The notes: generated by a model from the sequence alone, not told the origin. A stretch of 64,000 nt of DNA from Lachnospiraceae bacterium MD335 (GCA_000403335.2 KE159617.1:461301-525300), one strand, 5' to 3'. Positions 17,078-25,437 are shown, counted from the stretch's first letter. Program-made: numbers and translations.

Positions 17078-17533
17078 ATGAAAAAGGAAACGGTGGCAGT
17101 AATTACAAAATATCTGCTCGACATCATGTTTTTTGCAGGAATTATCGTGACGCTCACACTCCCGTGGCTGGTGAAAGTAGTAACGGCGTATTTTCACTTT
17201 GAGGATTTTGAAGGCAGGTATGTGGAAATCGTGAGTATATACTTTGTGCTTGGTATTCTTGCGGTGCTGATCTTGGGAGAGCTGCGGAAAATGTTCCGCA
17301 CCGTGTTAAAAAATGACTGTTTTGTACGGGAAAATGTAGTCAGTCTTCAACGCATGGGCACATACAGTTTTGTGATTGCTGCGGTCTGTCTGCTGCGTGC
17401 AGTTTTGTATACGACTGCCGCGATGCTTGTACTTGTGCTCGTCTTTGTAATCGCGGGGCTGTTCAGCAAAGTGCTTGCGTTTGTTTTTGATAAAGCAGTA
17501 GATTACAAGCTTGAGAATGATTTAACAATCTGA
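17078..17533 (+). CDS. DUF2975 family membrane protein
   Basis: A 151-residue protein with four hydrophobic helices (about residues 13-35, 52-72, 96-117 and 119-142) and a cytoplasmic loop containing LKNDCFVRENV. This is the DUF2975 pattern, as in B. subtilis YoaS. GGAGG at 17067-17071 precedes ATG 17078. A small XRE-type regulator follows 45 bases downstream, the standard partner of this family (YoaS-YozG). The function is unknown; such pairs are thought to sense membrane or developmental cues, but that is speculation. Confidence 0.85.
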   Translation: MKKETVAVITKYLLDIMFFAGIIVTLTLPWLVKVVTAYFHFEDFEGRYVEIVSIYFVLGILAVLILGELRKMFRTVLKNDCFVRENVVSLQRMGTYSFVIAAVCLLRAVLYTTAAMLVLVLVFVIAGLFSKVLAFVFDKAVDYKLENDLTI

Positions 17534-17578
17534 CCGGTTAGGCAGTGTGCAGGTTATGAAGGGAGCATGATTACAAAC

Positions 17579-17836
17579 ATGGCAATTATGATAAATCTTG
17601 ATGTGATGATGGCAAAACGCAAGGTCGGGCTTACAGAGCTTGCGGGTGATGTGGATATTACCCTTGCGAATCTTTCCATCTTAAAAAACAATAAGGCAAA
17701 AGCAGTGCGGCTTGCGACGCTTGACGCCATATGCAAAGCATTAAACTGTCAGCCGGGCGATATTTTAGAGTATGTACCCGACGAGATAACGAACGAAAAC
17801 AGCATGAATGAAGGGGGAGAAGAGAATGGACAATAA
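17579..17836 (+). CDS. Cro/CI (XRE)-type regulator, YozG-like
   Basis: An 85-residue helix-turn-helix protein with the order MMAKRKVGLTELA, then TLANLSILKN (recognition helix) and LDAICKALNCQPGDILEY, typical of the small regulators paired with DUF2975. The start is placed at ATG 17579, where the family N-terminus (MAIMINLD) begins; the ATG at 17567 is too near the GGGAG. It overlaps the next gene by 11 bases, so DUF2975, regulator and the large membrane protein form one operon. It probably regulates this operon. Confidence 0.85.
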   Translation: MAIMINLDVMMAKRKVGLTELAGDVDITLANLSILKNNKAKAVRLATLDAICKALNCQPGDILEYVPDEITNENSMNEGGEENGQ

Positions 17837-19481
17837 TATGGTAAAGGAAGGGTGGCAGTATGAACGGACTGCCCAAGATGAACCGCAAATAAACAATCTC
17901 GCCGAAATCGAAAAGCTTGGGAAAAAGGCAAAGCGGCTGCGGCATTTGGGAATTGGGAGCATCCTCTATGCGCTGATTTACACCTTCTGTCTGTATCGGA
18001 ATGCGTCGGGCATCACATACCCTTTTTTCGTAGGCGCAACCCTCTTGTATTTTGGTTATTATACGAGAGAGTACACAGAGAGTTGCTCAAGAGAACACAG
18101 CCTTTGGGTTAAAGCGTCATGGTACAGACGTTTTTTGGCGGCTGCTGCGCTGATTTTAGGCGCGCTGAATTGTATGACGGATTCGGGGGCGCTGATTTTT
18201 TTCAATAAGGTACTGTTACTTTTGGTACTTGGCGTGTTGGCTTTGCAGACATGGCATGACGTGTCGGGGTGGAGTATTGCCGCGCATTTAAAAGGGCTGT
18301 TTCATCTTGCGATTGGAATTATCAGTCAGATTTTTACGCCCTTTTATGACTGGGGAGCATCCAAAAAGCTAAGACGGCAGCGCGGGGAGCCGGATGCCAA
18401 AAACAACAGCGAAGAGAAAAAACGTATTCTTGTGTGCGTGTCTATCGGTCTCGTTATCGGACTTCCGCTGGTCTGTATTTTGTTGATGCTTCTTGGCAGC
18501 GCGGATGTTGTTTTTTACAATTTAGTCTGTGACCTGCTGTCGTTTCAGATTGACGTTGACTTTGCAGATTTCCTTTATCATACCGTATCTGCGGCATTTA
18601 TGGCGTTTGTGGTGTTTATTGGCGCTTATGGCGTATTTTGCTATTGCAATGATCCGGCGGACATGAAAGCCGTTGACGAGATGGCGGTACGCAGGGAGAA
18701 AGGGTTTGACACTTATATAGCCGTGACAATCAGCACGCTGGTCTGTGTGATTTATCTTGTCTTTTCATGCGTTCAGATTTTGGGACTTTTTATGGGACGG
18801 CTGAAACTGCCGGAGGGGTACACGTATGCCGAATATGCAAGGAGCGGTTTTTTCCAGCTTGTGTTTGTATGCCTGATTAATGTGGTGCTTGTGCTGTGCA
18901 TGCTCGCGTACTTTGAGACGGGCAGGGCATTAAGGGCGGTACTCTGCGTTATCTGCGGATGTACTTATATTATGGAAGTTTCCGGGCTGTTTCGCCTGCT
19001 GATGTATATTGAAATGTATCATCTTACCTTTACGAGAGTGCTTGCGCTGTGGGGGCTTGCGGTGATTGCAATTGTGATGGGAGGCGTGACATACTGTATT
19101 TTTTGTCCGAAGTTCAGGCTGTTTCAATATGCGCTGGTGGCAGTGAGCATTTGCTGGATGCTTTTTTCTGCGGCGCATCCTGATTACTGGATTGCGAAAT
19201 ACAATATTGCAATGAGCGCAACCTGCGAAAATGTCGATACGTATTATATTAAGAACAGGCTGTCAATGGACGCGGCGCCGGCATTGGTGGAGGCGGAATT
19301 TAACTTTATTGGCGAGTATGGCGAAATGAACGGAAAATACAAGGAGTGGAGAATAAAGGATTATCAGGAAGAAACAAAGGGGCTGCTTGGCTTTCGTCAC
19401 TTTAATTTTTCAAAGGCGTACGCATGTTCACATGACATTGACGGGCTTAATCAGGGAGAAAAGGCGGTGAAAAATCCATAG
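17826..19481 (+). CDS. DUF4153/DUF4173-like multi-spanning membrane protein
   Basis: This 551-residue protein has an acidic cytoplasmic N-terminus, about twelve hydrophobic helices from residue 40 to 460, and a soluble C-terminal tail of about 80 residues. The phrase LPEGYTYAEYARSGFFQLV matches the conserved core of DUF4153/DUF4173 proteins. ATG 17826 follows GGGGGAG. It overlaps the regulator gene upstream and directly abuts the DUF2752 gene downstream (stop TAG, then ATG). The biochemical role is unknown; the family often sits beside HTH regulators in Clostridia. Confidence 0.8.
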   Translation: MDNNMVKEGWQYERTAQDEPQINNLAEIEKLGKKAKRLRHLGIGSILYALIYTFCLYRNASGITYPFFVGATLLYFGYYTREYTESCSREHSLWVKASWYRRFLAAAALILGALNCMTDSGALIFFNKVLLLLVLGVLALQTWHDVSGWSIAAHLKGLFHLAIGIISQIFTPFYDWGASKKLRRQRGEPDAKNNSEEKKRILVCVSIGLVIGLPLVCILLMLLGSADVVFYNLVCDLLSFQIDVDFADFLYHTVSAAFMAFVVFIGAYGVFCYCNDPADMKAVDEMAVRREKGFDTYIAVTISTLVCVIYLVFSCVQILGLFMGRLKLPEGYTYAEYARSGFFQLVFVCLINVVLVLCMLAYFETGRALRAVLCVICGCTYIMEVSGLFRLLMYIEMYHLTFTRVLALWGLAVIAIVMGGVTYCIFCPKFRLFQYALVAVSICWMLFSAAHPDYWIAKYNIAMSATCENVDTYYIKNRLSMDAAPALVEAEFNFIGEYGEMNGKYKEWRIKDYQEETKGLLGFRHFNFSKAYACSHDIDGLNQGEKAVKNP

Positions 19482-19907
19482 ATGGGAAAACGGTTGATAA
19501 ACGATTTAAAAGCTTTTTATCCGGCGATCATTGCGTTTGCCATTTATAATATTATTGTACGAAAGATGTTCCACGCGTATTGTCCGTTTTTGATTTTGAC
19601 AGGATTTCCATGTGCCGGATGCGGCATGACGCGGGCGGTCTTTTATATTCTCACAGGACGGATTAGGCGGGGAATGGCTCTGAATCCGGCGGCGCCGATG
19701 TGGATTGTTTTTCTGCTGTGGTTTTTTGCGGAACGCTATCTGCGCGGACGCACGCCAAAGTATGTTAAGGCAGTGCTTGCAATGGTTACGGTGATTACAT
19801 TTGGGATTTATCTTTACCGAATGATTCATTTCTTCCCGGGCAGTCCGCCGCTGGTGTTTTACCGGAATAATCTGATTTCGCGCATGCTGCGGAGGATGAA
19901 CGGATAA
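19482..19907 (+). CDS. DUF2752 membrane protein
   Basis: A 141-residue protein with the DUF2752 signature: CPFLILTGFPCAGCGMTRA near residues 35-53 (three Cys), then AL.NPAA, and three hydrophobic helices. It starts on the base after the stop of the preceding gene, so translation is coupled. The cysteines sit next to the first helix and may bind metal or form a disulfide. The family occurs widely beside DUF4153-like and Q/N-rich two-helix membrane proteins, as here. The role is unknown. Confidence 0.85.
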   Translation: MGKRLINDLKAFYPAIIAFAIYNIIVRKMFHAYCPFLILTGFPCAGCGMTRAVFYILTGRIRRGMALNPAAPMWIVFLLWFFAERYLRGRTPKYVKAVLAMVTVITFGIYLYRMIHFFPGSPPLVFYRNNLISRMLRRMNG

Positions 19908-19920
19908 ATGGAGAAAAAAG

Positions 19921-19946
19921 GTTGCTGGAACGGAGTGAACAGTAAC
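19921..19946. repeat. Dispersed imperfect palindrome, copy 1
   Basis: The 26-base unit begins GTTGCTGGAACG and ends GTGAACAGTAAC, so its ends pair. Near-identical copies lie at 25250-25276 and, with an inserted stem, 43672-43707. It lies between the DUF2752 gene and the next gene's promoter. Confidence 0.75.
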
Positions 19947-19984
19947 GAAAAAAGGCGGGATAATGCGCAAAATATCAATATTTG

Positions 19985-20014
19985 TTGCCAAAATGCTTTG
20001 CTCTGTGGTATCAT
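19985..20014 (+). promoter_or_regulatory. Promoter of the Q/N-rich membrane protein gene
   Basis: TTGCCA (19985-19990) and TATCAT (20009-20014) are 18 bases apart, about 50 bases ahead of the ATG at 20064. Confidence 0.5.
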
Positions 20015-20063
20015 AATAAACAGGAGTGAATTTTACTCAACATTATGCGGAGGAGATAGTAAA

Positions 20064-20501
20064 ATGGACAACAATAATTTGTACGGTCAGGGAAACCAAA
20101 ATGCGGAACAGGGACCGCAGCAGCCCTATCAGCAGCAGGTTCCCAATCAGCCGATTCCGAATCCGGGTTTTGACAATAACAATCAGCAGCAGTCCTATAA
20201 TCAGTATTACCAGCCCTATCAGCAGACACAGCAGTCCTATAACCAGTCTTATCAGGCAAACACCGATTTGGAAGAGCCGGTCAGCTTTGGCGACTGGATG
20301 CTTTCAACGCTTTTAATGTCGATACCGTGTGTCAATATTATCATGATGTTTGTGTGGGCGTTTGGCAGCGGCGTTAAGAAGAGTAAATCAAATTACTTTA
20401 AGGCGATGCTCGTATGGATGCTGATATGGGTCGTGCTTTGGTTTATCCTGATGATCGGGATTGGCGGCATGATGGCGGCAATTTCAGAGTCTTATTATTA
20501 A
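20064..20501 (+). CDS. Q/N/Y-rich protein with two membrane helices
   Basis: 145 residues: the first 65 or so are low-complexity Gln, Asn, Pro and Tyr (repeats such as QQSYNQ and YQQ), followed by FGDWMLSTLLMSIPCVNIIMMFVWAFG and a second helix near residues 110-138. Between the helices, KKSKSNYFKA carries positive charges. ATG 20064 has GGAGGAG upstream. The plan resembles small two-helix membrane proteins with disordered N-termini, often found near DUF2752 genes. The disordered tail suggests protein-protein contacts. No known function. Confidence 0.75.
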   Translation: MDNNNLYGQGNQNAEQGPQQPYQQQVPNQPIPNPGFDNNNQQQSYNQYYQPYQQTQQSYNQSYQANTDLEEPVSFGDWMLSTLLMSIPCVNIIMMFVWAFGSGVKKSKSNYFKAMLVWMLIWVVLWFILMIGIGGMMAAISESYY

Positions 20502-20537
20502 ATTCAGTGTAGAAAAGAATACCTGGAAAGCAGAAAA

Positions 20538-20569
20538 AACGGGCTGACATCTCAAATTGTCAGCCCGTT
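20538..20569 (+). terminator. Bidirectional terminator between convergent genes
   Basis: AACGGGCTGACA pairs perfectly with TGTCAGCCCGTT around an eight-base loop; T-rich on the plus side and A-rich (AGAAAA) on the minus side. It separates the Q/N-rich gene from uxaC. Confidence 0.88.
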
Positions 20570-20596
20570 TTGGGGTTCTATACATGTAATTCAATT

Positions 20597-22012
20597 TTAT
20601 ACCGTCTTCAAATCAAATCCAAAATACTTCACCGCATTGTTATAAGAAATACCCTTCACAATCTCTTCAAGGATTTCCATATCCGCCGGGAACTCGCCGT
20701 TCTCTACCCAACCGCCAATCAGGTTGCACATAATCCTTCTGAAGTACTCATGTCTTGTATAAGAAAGGAAGCTTCTCGAGTCGGTCAGCATTCCCACAAA
20801 TCCGGAAAGATTTCCAAGGTTTGCAAGAGAAATCATCTGATCCTCCATACCGGTCTTGTGATCATTGAACCACCACGCGCTGCCCTGCTGGATTTTCGCG
20901 CAAGCCGTAGAATCCTGGAAACAGCCAAGAATGGTGCCAATCGCCTGATTATCGTTCGGATTTAAGCTGTAGATAATCGTCTTAGGCAGTTCGTCCGTTT
21001 TGATTAAAGCATTGAGGAAATCCGCAAGCTCCGCAGACGGCGCATAGTTGTTGATGCAGTCATATCCTGTGTCAGGACCAAGCTGGTCATAGCGCAGTGT
21101 GTTGTTGTCGCGCTTGCAGCCATAGTGAAGCTGCATTACCCAGTTTAATCTGTGATACTGCTTGCCGACAAAGAGCATGAATGCTGTCTTAAACTGCAAT
21201 TCCTCCTCGCGCGTTACGGCAGCGCCGCTCTTTCTCTTTGCAAAAATTGCCTCGATTTCCTCGTCCGTAGCAGGGTGATACATCACGTACTCCAACGCAT
21301 GGTCGGAAACAGAGCAGCCCATTGATGCAAAGAAGTCCAAACGTTTGTTCAGCGCGTCTTTCAAATCCGCAAAGGTATTGATTGCAACGCCGCTTACATC
21401 CGCCAGCTTTGCAAGATAGTCAAAGTAGTCCGGCTTTTCAATATTCATCGCCTTGTCAGGACGCCATGCCGGAAGTACCTGCACGTCAAACGTATCATCC
21501 TCCGCAATCTGCTTATGATATTCCAGGGAATCAATCGGGTCGTCCGTCGTACAGATTAAGGTAACATTTGAGCTCTTGATTAATCCGCGTACGCTCATGG
21601 AGCTTTCCTGAAGCTTTGCGTTGCAGAGATTCCAAACCTCCTCTGCGGTGTTTTTGTTGAGTGCGCCAGTGTAACCAAAGTAACGCTGCAGCTCAAGGTG
21701 TGTCCAATGATAAAGCGGGTTGCCGATTGCCTTTCCAACGCACTCAGCCCACTTGAAGAATTTCTCCTTGTCGGACGCGTCGCCTGTCATGTACTTCTCC
21801 TCAACGCCGCACGAGCGCATAAAACGCCACTTATAATGGTCGCCGCCGAGCCATACCTGCGTAATATTATCAAATTTGCGGTCGTTTGCAATCTCTGCCG
21901 GATTGATGTGGCAGTGGTAGTCGAGAATGGGGGTCGTCTCCGCAAATTTGTGGTAAAGGTCAGACGCGGTTTGGGTCTGAAGGATGAAATCCTGATCCAT
22001 AAAAGCTTTCAT
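20597..22012 (-). CDS. uxaC: Glucuronate (uronate) isomerase
   Basis: UxaC converts D-glucuronate to D-fructuronate and D-galacturonate to D-tagaturonate, the entry step of uronate catabolism. It has 471 residues, full length for the family. Conserved parts include ILDYHCHINPAEIAND (metal-binding His pair), HWTHLELQRYFGY, TDDPIDSLEYH and LNPNDNQAIGTILGCFQD. It lies 35 bases downstream of a LacI-type gene on the same strand, likely one operon, and 1.9 kb from kduI on the other strand. Partner genes of the pathway (uxuA, uxuB, kdgK) are not in this window. Confidence 0.95.
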   Translation of the reverse strand: MKAFMDQDFILQTQTASDLYHKFAETTPILDYHCHINPAEIANDRKFDNITQVWLGGDHYKWRFMRSCGVEEKYMTGDASDKEKFFKWAECVGKAIGNPLYHWTHLELQRYFGYTGALNKNTAEEVWNLCNAKLQESSMSVRGLIKSSNVTLICTTDDPIDSLEYHKQIAEDDTFDVQVLPAWRPDKAMNIEKPDYFDYLAKLADVSGVAINTFADLKDALNKRLDFFASMGCSVSDHALEYVMYHPATDEEIEAIFAKRKSGAAVTREEELQFKTAFMLFVGKQYHRLNWVMQLHYGCKRDNNTLRYDQLGPDTGYDCINNYAPSAELADFLNALIKTDELPKTIIYSLNPNDNQAIGTILGCFQDSTACAKIQQGSAWWFNDHKTGMEDQMISLANLGNLSGFVGMLTDSRSFLSYTRHEYFRRIMCNLIGGWVENGEFPADMEILEEIVKGISYNNAVKYFGFDLKTV

Positions 22013-22047
22013 GTTGTTTCCTCCTGTTTGTTTTGATTTAAATTTAT

Positions 22048-23052
22048 TTAAAGAGTTGTACCTCTTTTAATCAGTTCGCCTGAAAAAATCACTTTTTGAG
22101 GCATTTCACGGTTATCGAGAATGCCAATCAGCGTGCTGACAATATGATGGCAGAGCGTTTCCAAACGGTTGTCGACACTGGTCAGCTCCGGATCGCAGCA
22201 GGTGCTTAAAATAGAATTGTTATATCCGATAATGGACAAATCCTTTGGAATATCCAGCCCCTTTTTGTGCGCGAATTTCGCGGCGCCAATCGCAAGATAA
22301 TCGTTTGAAGCGATGATTCCCTGATAATGGATGCTGCGGTCAAGCTCCGCAAGAAAGTCCGCAATTGCCAATAGATTGTAATTCCTTCCGGGAAAATACG
22401 GCATATATTCCATGCGCAGGGGAATCCCTTTTTGTGTCAGTGCACTCTGATAACCCGAGAGTTTCCGCAGTGCGGAGTAGGATTTGGAATTGTAGAGATA
22501 AAGAATGTCCTCTACACCAGTTTCCAATAGGTACGTAGTTGCCTGCATGGTTGCCTTAAAGTCGTCGCACATGCCGCAGTAGACGTTCTCGCAGTCAAAA
22601 TCCGCATTGAGCAACAGCACGGGGATTTCCTTCGCCGCCTCGCGGATATAGTCGTTATCGCTGTCCTGTCCGGACACGAAATGAGAGCCGACAAGAATAA
22701 CACTGTCCACCTTTTTGTTCACCAAAAGGTTCAGGTATTTCTGCTTGTCGGAAAGCTCGTAGCCCGTGCAGCAAAGGATACAGTTGTAGTTGTTTGCCCG
22801 AAGCTCCTGCTCCACATGGTATACGGCATTTGCAAGATACAGATCGGAAGAATCGGCACACAGAATGCCGATGGTATTCATCGAGTTTAAGCCAAGTCCT
22901 CTTGCGAACGCGTTCGGTGTGTAATCACATGCCTCAATAACGGCAAGGACCTTTTGGCGCGTCTGTGCGCTGACATTGTCCGAGCCATTCAACACGCGCG
23001 ACACGGTCGCAATCGATACGCCGGCTTTCTCGGAAACATCGTATATGGTCAT
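22048..23052 (-). CDS. LacI-family repressor of the uronate genes
   Basis: 334 residues from ATG 23052, which has AGGAGG nine bases upstream; longer readings upstream run through the operator region. The N-terminal helix-turn-helix is TIYDVSEKAGVSIATVSRVL, followed by the hinge and the sugar-binding-like core, with SIIGYNNSILSTCCDPELTS near the C-terminus. It is the first gene of the uxaC operon. Two palindromes of the form TGTAAGCGCTnTCA lie upstream (23112 and 23249), good candidates for its own operators. The effector is probably a uronate or pathway intermediate; inference from context. Confidence 0.88.
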   Translation of the reverse strand: MTIYDVSEKAGVSIATVSRVLNGSDNVSAQTRQKVLAVIEACDYTPNAFARGLGLNSMNTIGILCADSSDLYLANAVYHVEQELRANNYNCILCCTGYELSDKQKYLNLLVNKKVDSVILVGSHFVSGQDSDNDYIREAAKEIPVLLLNADFDCENVYCGMCDDFKATMQATTYLLETGVEDILYLYNSKSYSALRKLSGYQSALTQKGIPLRMEYMPYFPGRNYNLLAIADFLAELDRSIHYQGIIASNDYLAIGAAKFAHKKGLDIPKDLSIIGYNNSILSTCCDPELTSVDNRLETLCHHIVSTLIGILDNREMPQKVIFSGELIKRGTTL

Positions 23053-23111
23053 AAGTCTGTTCCTCCTGACAGGCGTATGAGCGCGCTGCATATAGTCGTA
23101 TGAAAAAACAG

Positions 23112-23125
23112 TGTAAGCGCTATCA
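23112..23125. promoter_or_regulatory. LacI-type operator 1
   Basis: TGTAAGCGCTATCA is a near-perfect palindrome around a central GC, matching the class of LacI/GalR operators. It lies 60 bases upstream of the repressor start. Confidence 0.7.
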
Positions 23126-23248
23126 TAACAGCCCGCAATGATGCAGGTATCGCATGATGTAAGTTTACTATGAAAATATATGAAAATCAAGTGGAAATAT
23201 TGACTATTTGCAAAGAATGAAGTAAAATAATAAAAGTGTAAGCGGTGT

Positions 23249-23262
23249 GTAAGCGCTTTCAT
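23249..23262. promoter_or_regulatory. LacI-type operator 2
   Basis: TGTAAGCGCTTTCA differs from operator 1 by one base. The centres are 137 bases apart, a distance compatible with repression by looping. A half-site TGTAAGCGG directly precedes it. Confidence 0.7.
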
Positions 23263-23311
23263 GGATACTGCGTTTTCGGAATTGTGTACCTGCTCTGAAA
23301 ATGAGTATATA

Positions 23312-23377
23312 TGCATTGCAGGCTGCATTGCAGGCTGCATGCAAATAAGTCAAATGGTTTTAAGCAGCCATTTGACT
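23312..23377. repeat. Tandem 12-mer and adjacent perfect hairpin
   Basis: TGCATTGCAGGC is present twice in tandem (23312-23335) and starts a third time (TGCATGCA). Just after, AGTCAAATGG (23348-23357) and CCATTTGACT (23368-23377) form a perfect 10-bp stem with a 10-base loop. The hairpin precedes the small PH-like gene on the plus strand. Confidence 0.6.
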
Positions 23378-23411
23378 CGTTGCTCGCGGGAATAAAGAGG
23401 TGCGTTCAGAG

Positions 23412-23804
23412 ATGATATATCAGATAGTCATATTCTATATTCCGATGCTGTTCCTTTTTATATTTGTCGGTTATATGATTTATAAAAGGAGTCAATATAG
23501 GAATAAAGCGAATGCAGGGGCATTTTTCTTTGAGGATAACAATCTCGTTTTAAATACGGGGATACCCTATGCTGTTGCGTTTGATCAGATCGACCGGGTG
23601 GAATTACATTACAATTCATGGGAGCTGGAGCATCAGCTTTCATATAGCTTAAGTGTAAAGGTATTCCAAAAAAACGGGAAGTCAAAGCTGGTATTTTATA
23701 AAGGCTATAGAACAGCTAAGCTTGCACTGCCTTCTGATATGGAAGCAGCTTTGAAAGAAAAAGGGCTTCACTGTATCATGGTTGACAGTAACAAAAAACG
23801 TTGA
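23412..23804 (+). CDS. Small membrane protein with a PH-like domain
   Basis: 130 residues: one N-terminal hydrophobic helix (about 2-22, MIYQIVIFYIPMLFLFIFVG), a basic stretch (YKRSQYRNK), then a beta-rich domain (FFFEDNNLVL, GIPYAVAFDQIDRVEL) that reads like a bacterial PH or YcxB-type barrel. The start is ATG 23412 with GAGGTG upstream; the GTG at 23400 is the alternative. It lies between divergent uronate genes but nothing ties it to that pathway. The function is unknown. Confidence 0.65.
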   Translation: MIYQIVIFYIPMLFLFIFVGYMIYKRSQYRNKANAGAFFFEDNNLVLNTGIPYAVAFDQIDRVELHYNSWELEHQLSYSLSVKVFQKNGKSKLVFYKGYRTAKLALPSDMEAALKEKGLHCIMVDSNKKR

Positions 23805-23901
23805 CTTTTGGCTGATAAATCGGGTGATGTCAATATAGGGAACAATTTTCCCAAAAAGAAGTATAACTATAAAAAGTAAAAGTAAAGGAAGGTAAAAAAC
23901 T

Positions 23902-24762
23902 ATGGAACTTCGTACTGCTGCATCTCCAAAGGATGTAAAAAATTACACGACACAGCGATTAAGAGAAGAATTTTTGATTGACGATTTATTCAAGGCTGAC
24001 GAGATTAAGCTTGTCTACAGCCATATCGACCGCATTATCACCGGATCGGCAGTGCCTGTAAAGCCGTTGAAGCTTACGGCAGGCGACGAGCTGCGCGCAG
24101 AGTATTTCTGCCAAAGACGTGAGCTTGGCGTAATTAACATCGGTCCCGCCGGAACCATTACAATCGACGGCAAAAAGTACGAGGTTGGTCACAAAGAGGG
24201 CATGTATATCGGAATGGGTTCTAAGGAAATCGTGTTTGAATCGGTTGACCCGGGGAACCCTGCAAGATTTTATTTAAACAGCGCACCCGCACACAAGGAG
24301 TACCCGACAAAGCTGATTAAGCCGCAGGGCGACGCTTCGGAGGACGTAGTGATTATCAAGGAAGAGAACAAGGTGGAACTTGGCTGTTTGGAGGACGCAA
24401 ACCACAGGGTTATCAACAAGTATATCCTTCCGGGACAAGTGGAAAGCTGTCAGCTTGTTATGGGAATGACGGCGCTCAAGCCGGGCAGTGTATGGAACAC
24501 CATGCCGTGCCACACACATGACAGACGTATGGAGGTTTATCTTTATTTTGATATGCCCGAGGATGCGTTTGTGATGCATTATATGGGCGAGCCGACAGAG
24601 ACAAGACATATCGTAATGCGCAATGAGCAGGCAGTGATTTCTCCGAGCTGGTCCATTCATTCGGGCAGCGGCAGCCGCGCGTATACCTTTATTTGGGGCA
24701 TGGTAGGCGAAAACCAGGATTTTGACGATATGGACGGCGTTGCGATGCAGGATTTGATGTAG
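23902..24762 (+). CDS. kduI: 5-dehydro-4-deoxy-D-glucuronate isomerase
   Basis: KduI interconverts 5-keto-4-deoxyuronate and 2,5-diketo-3-deoxygluconate in the breakdown of pectin and glycosaminoglycan uronates. The 286-residue cupin protein has the metal-binding cluster [15 protein letters not shown] (two His and a Glu) and a third His in [21 protein letters not shown] and [14 protein letters not shown]-type stretches are also typical. A promoter was not clearly identified; GGAAGG precedes ATG 23902. A terminator follows, so it is a single gene. It lies near uxaC, pointing to a uronate-utilisation locus. Confidence 0.94.
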   Translation: MELRTAASPKDVKNYTTQRLREEFLIDDLFKADEIKLVYSHIDRIITGSAVPVKPLKLTAGDELRAEYFCQRRELGVINIGPAGTITIDGKKYEVGHKEGMYIGMGSKEIVFESVDPGNPARFYLNSAPAHKEYPTKLIKPQGDASEDVVIIKEENKVELGCLEDANHRVINKYILPGQVESCQLVMGMTALKPGSVWNTMPCHTHDRRMEVYLYFDMPEDAFVMHYMGEPTETRHIVMRNEQAVISPSWSIHSGSGSRAYTFIWGMVGENQDFDDMDGVAMQDLM

Positions 24763-24791
24763 ACACGGAAAAGTTAAGGAATAAAGGCACG

Positions 24792-24834
24792 GAAAGCACT
24801 TGCGGACGGACACAAAGCAGCCGCAGGTGCTTTC
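24792..24834 (+). terminator. Terminator after kduI
   Basis: GAAAGCACTTGCGG pairs with CCGCAGGTGCTTTC (one mismatch) around a 15-base loop and runs into TTTCTCACTTT. Confidence 0.75.
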
Positions 24835-24835
24835 T

Positions 24836-24954
24836 CACTTTATAGGAAATTACGTCCTATAAAGTGAAAACCCCTCCGGGGGATGCGCACTCCGCGCTAA
24901 GGAATATGGTTGCTAAAGCAACCGCGCTCCGGCGCGAGAGTCCGGCGAGCCGGA
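24836..24954. repeat. Mosaic of five perfect hairpins
   Basis: CACTTTATAGGA and TCCTATAAAGTG (24836-24866) form a perfect 12-bp stem. Then come CCCC..GGGG (24871-24882), GGTTGC-TAAA-GCAACC (24908-24923), GCGC-TCCG-GCGC (24924-24935) and TCCGG-CGAG-CCGGA (24941-24954), the last followed by TTCTTTTTAG and thus terminator-like. There is no coding frame. The TAAA-loop stem resembles the one at 16872-16885, suggesting a family of mobile or recombining hairpin modules. Confidence 0.75.
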
Positions 24955-24984
24955 TTCTTTTTAGTTTTATAGGAGACGATGCTG

Positions 24985-25248
24985 ATGAAAAAAAGGGAAC
25001 GCATAGCGCAAATTAAGCTCTCAGACGCACAAAAAGAGAAGCTAAATGCCGAAATTAAGGCGTTTTATCTTGACGAGCGGGGCGAGGAAATCGGAATGAT
25101 TGAGCAGATGCAGCTTTTGGAGCTGTTCGAGCACAAACTGGCGCCGATTGTCTACAACAGGGCGCTGGACGATGCCAAACGGTGGTTTGCGCAGATGATG
25201 GATAATTTGGATTCGGATTATTATACGTTGTATAAAAATGAAGCGTGA
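24985..25248 (+). CDS. DUF2164 family protein
   Basis: 87 residues, helical and charged: IKLSDAQKEKLNAEIKAFYLDERGEEIGMIEQMQLLELFEHKLAPIVYN in outline matches DUF2164 (short cytoplasmic proteins with a conserved FxxxERxEEIG-type core). ATG 24985 lies nine bases after AGGAG; the ATG at 24979 is too close. A terminator follows at 25287. The function is unknown. It is flanked by hairpin repeats on both sides and stands alone. Confidence 0.8.
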   Translation: MKKRERIAQIKLSDAQKEKLNAEIKAFYLDERGEEIGMIEQMQLLELFEHKLAPIVYNRALDDAKRWFAQMMDNLDSDYYTLYKNEA

Positions 25249-25249
25249 T

Positions 25250-25276
25250 GTTGCTGGAACGCAAGTGAATAGTAAC
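25250..25276. repeat. Dispersed imperfect palindrome, copy 2
   Basis: GTTGCTGGAACGCAAGTGAA followed by TAGTAAC; 23 of 26 aligned bases match copy 1 at 19921 (one base longer). It starts two bases after the DUF2164 stop codon. Confidence 0.75.
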
Positions 25277-25286
25277 AGACGGATAG

Positions 25287-25311
25287 GACACCGGACAGCA
25301 CGGTGTCTTTT
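25287..25311 (+). terminator. Terminator after the DUF2164 gene
   Basis: GACACCG and CGGTGTC pair around GACAGCA, followed by TTTTC. Confidence 0.75.
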
Positions 25312-25342
25312 CATTTATATCAATTTAAAATTACATAAATTG

Positions 25343-25371
25343 TTGCAAAAATTTGAAAAATAGTGTAAAAT
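25343..25371 (+). promoter_or_regulatory. Promoter of the debranching enzyme gene
   Basis: TTGCAA (25343-25348) and TAAAAT (25366-25371) with 17-base spacing, in A/T-rich DNA 66 bases ahead of the start codon. Confidence 0.75.
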
Positions 25372-25437
25372 TATGTCATAAGGGTTAATATGTCACTGTA
25401 TTTGGATATACTGATATGGAGAGAGGGGGAGGACAGA

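Noticed and set aside
20597-22036. Open frames on the strand opposite uxaC and many other large genes
   Set aside because: They are shadows produced by codon bias of the real genes and have neither ribosome binding sites nor domains.
23839-23853. GGGAA-CAATT-TTCCC inverted repeat ahead of kduI
   Set aside because: Short arms and no second copy at other uronate genes; not enough to call an operator.
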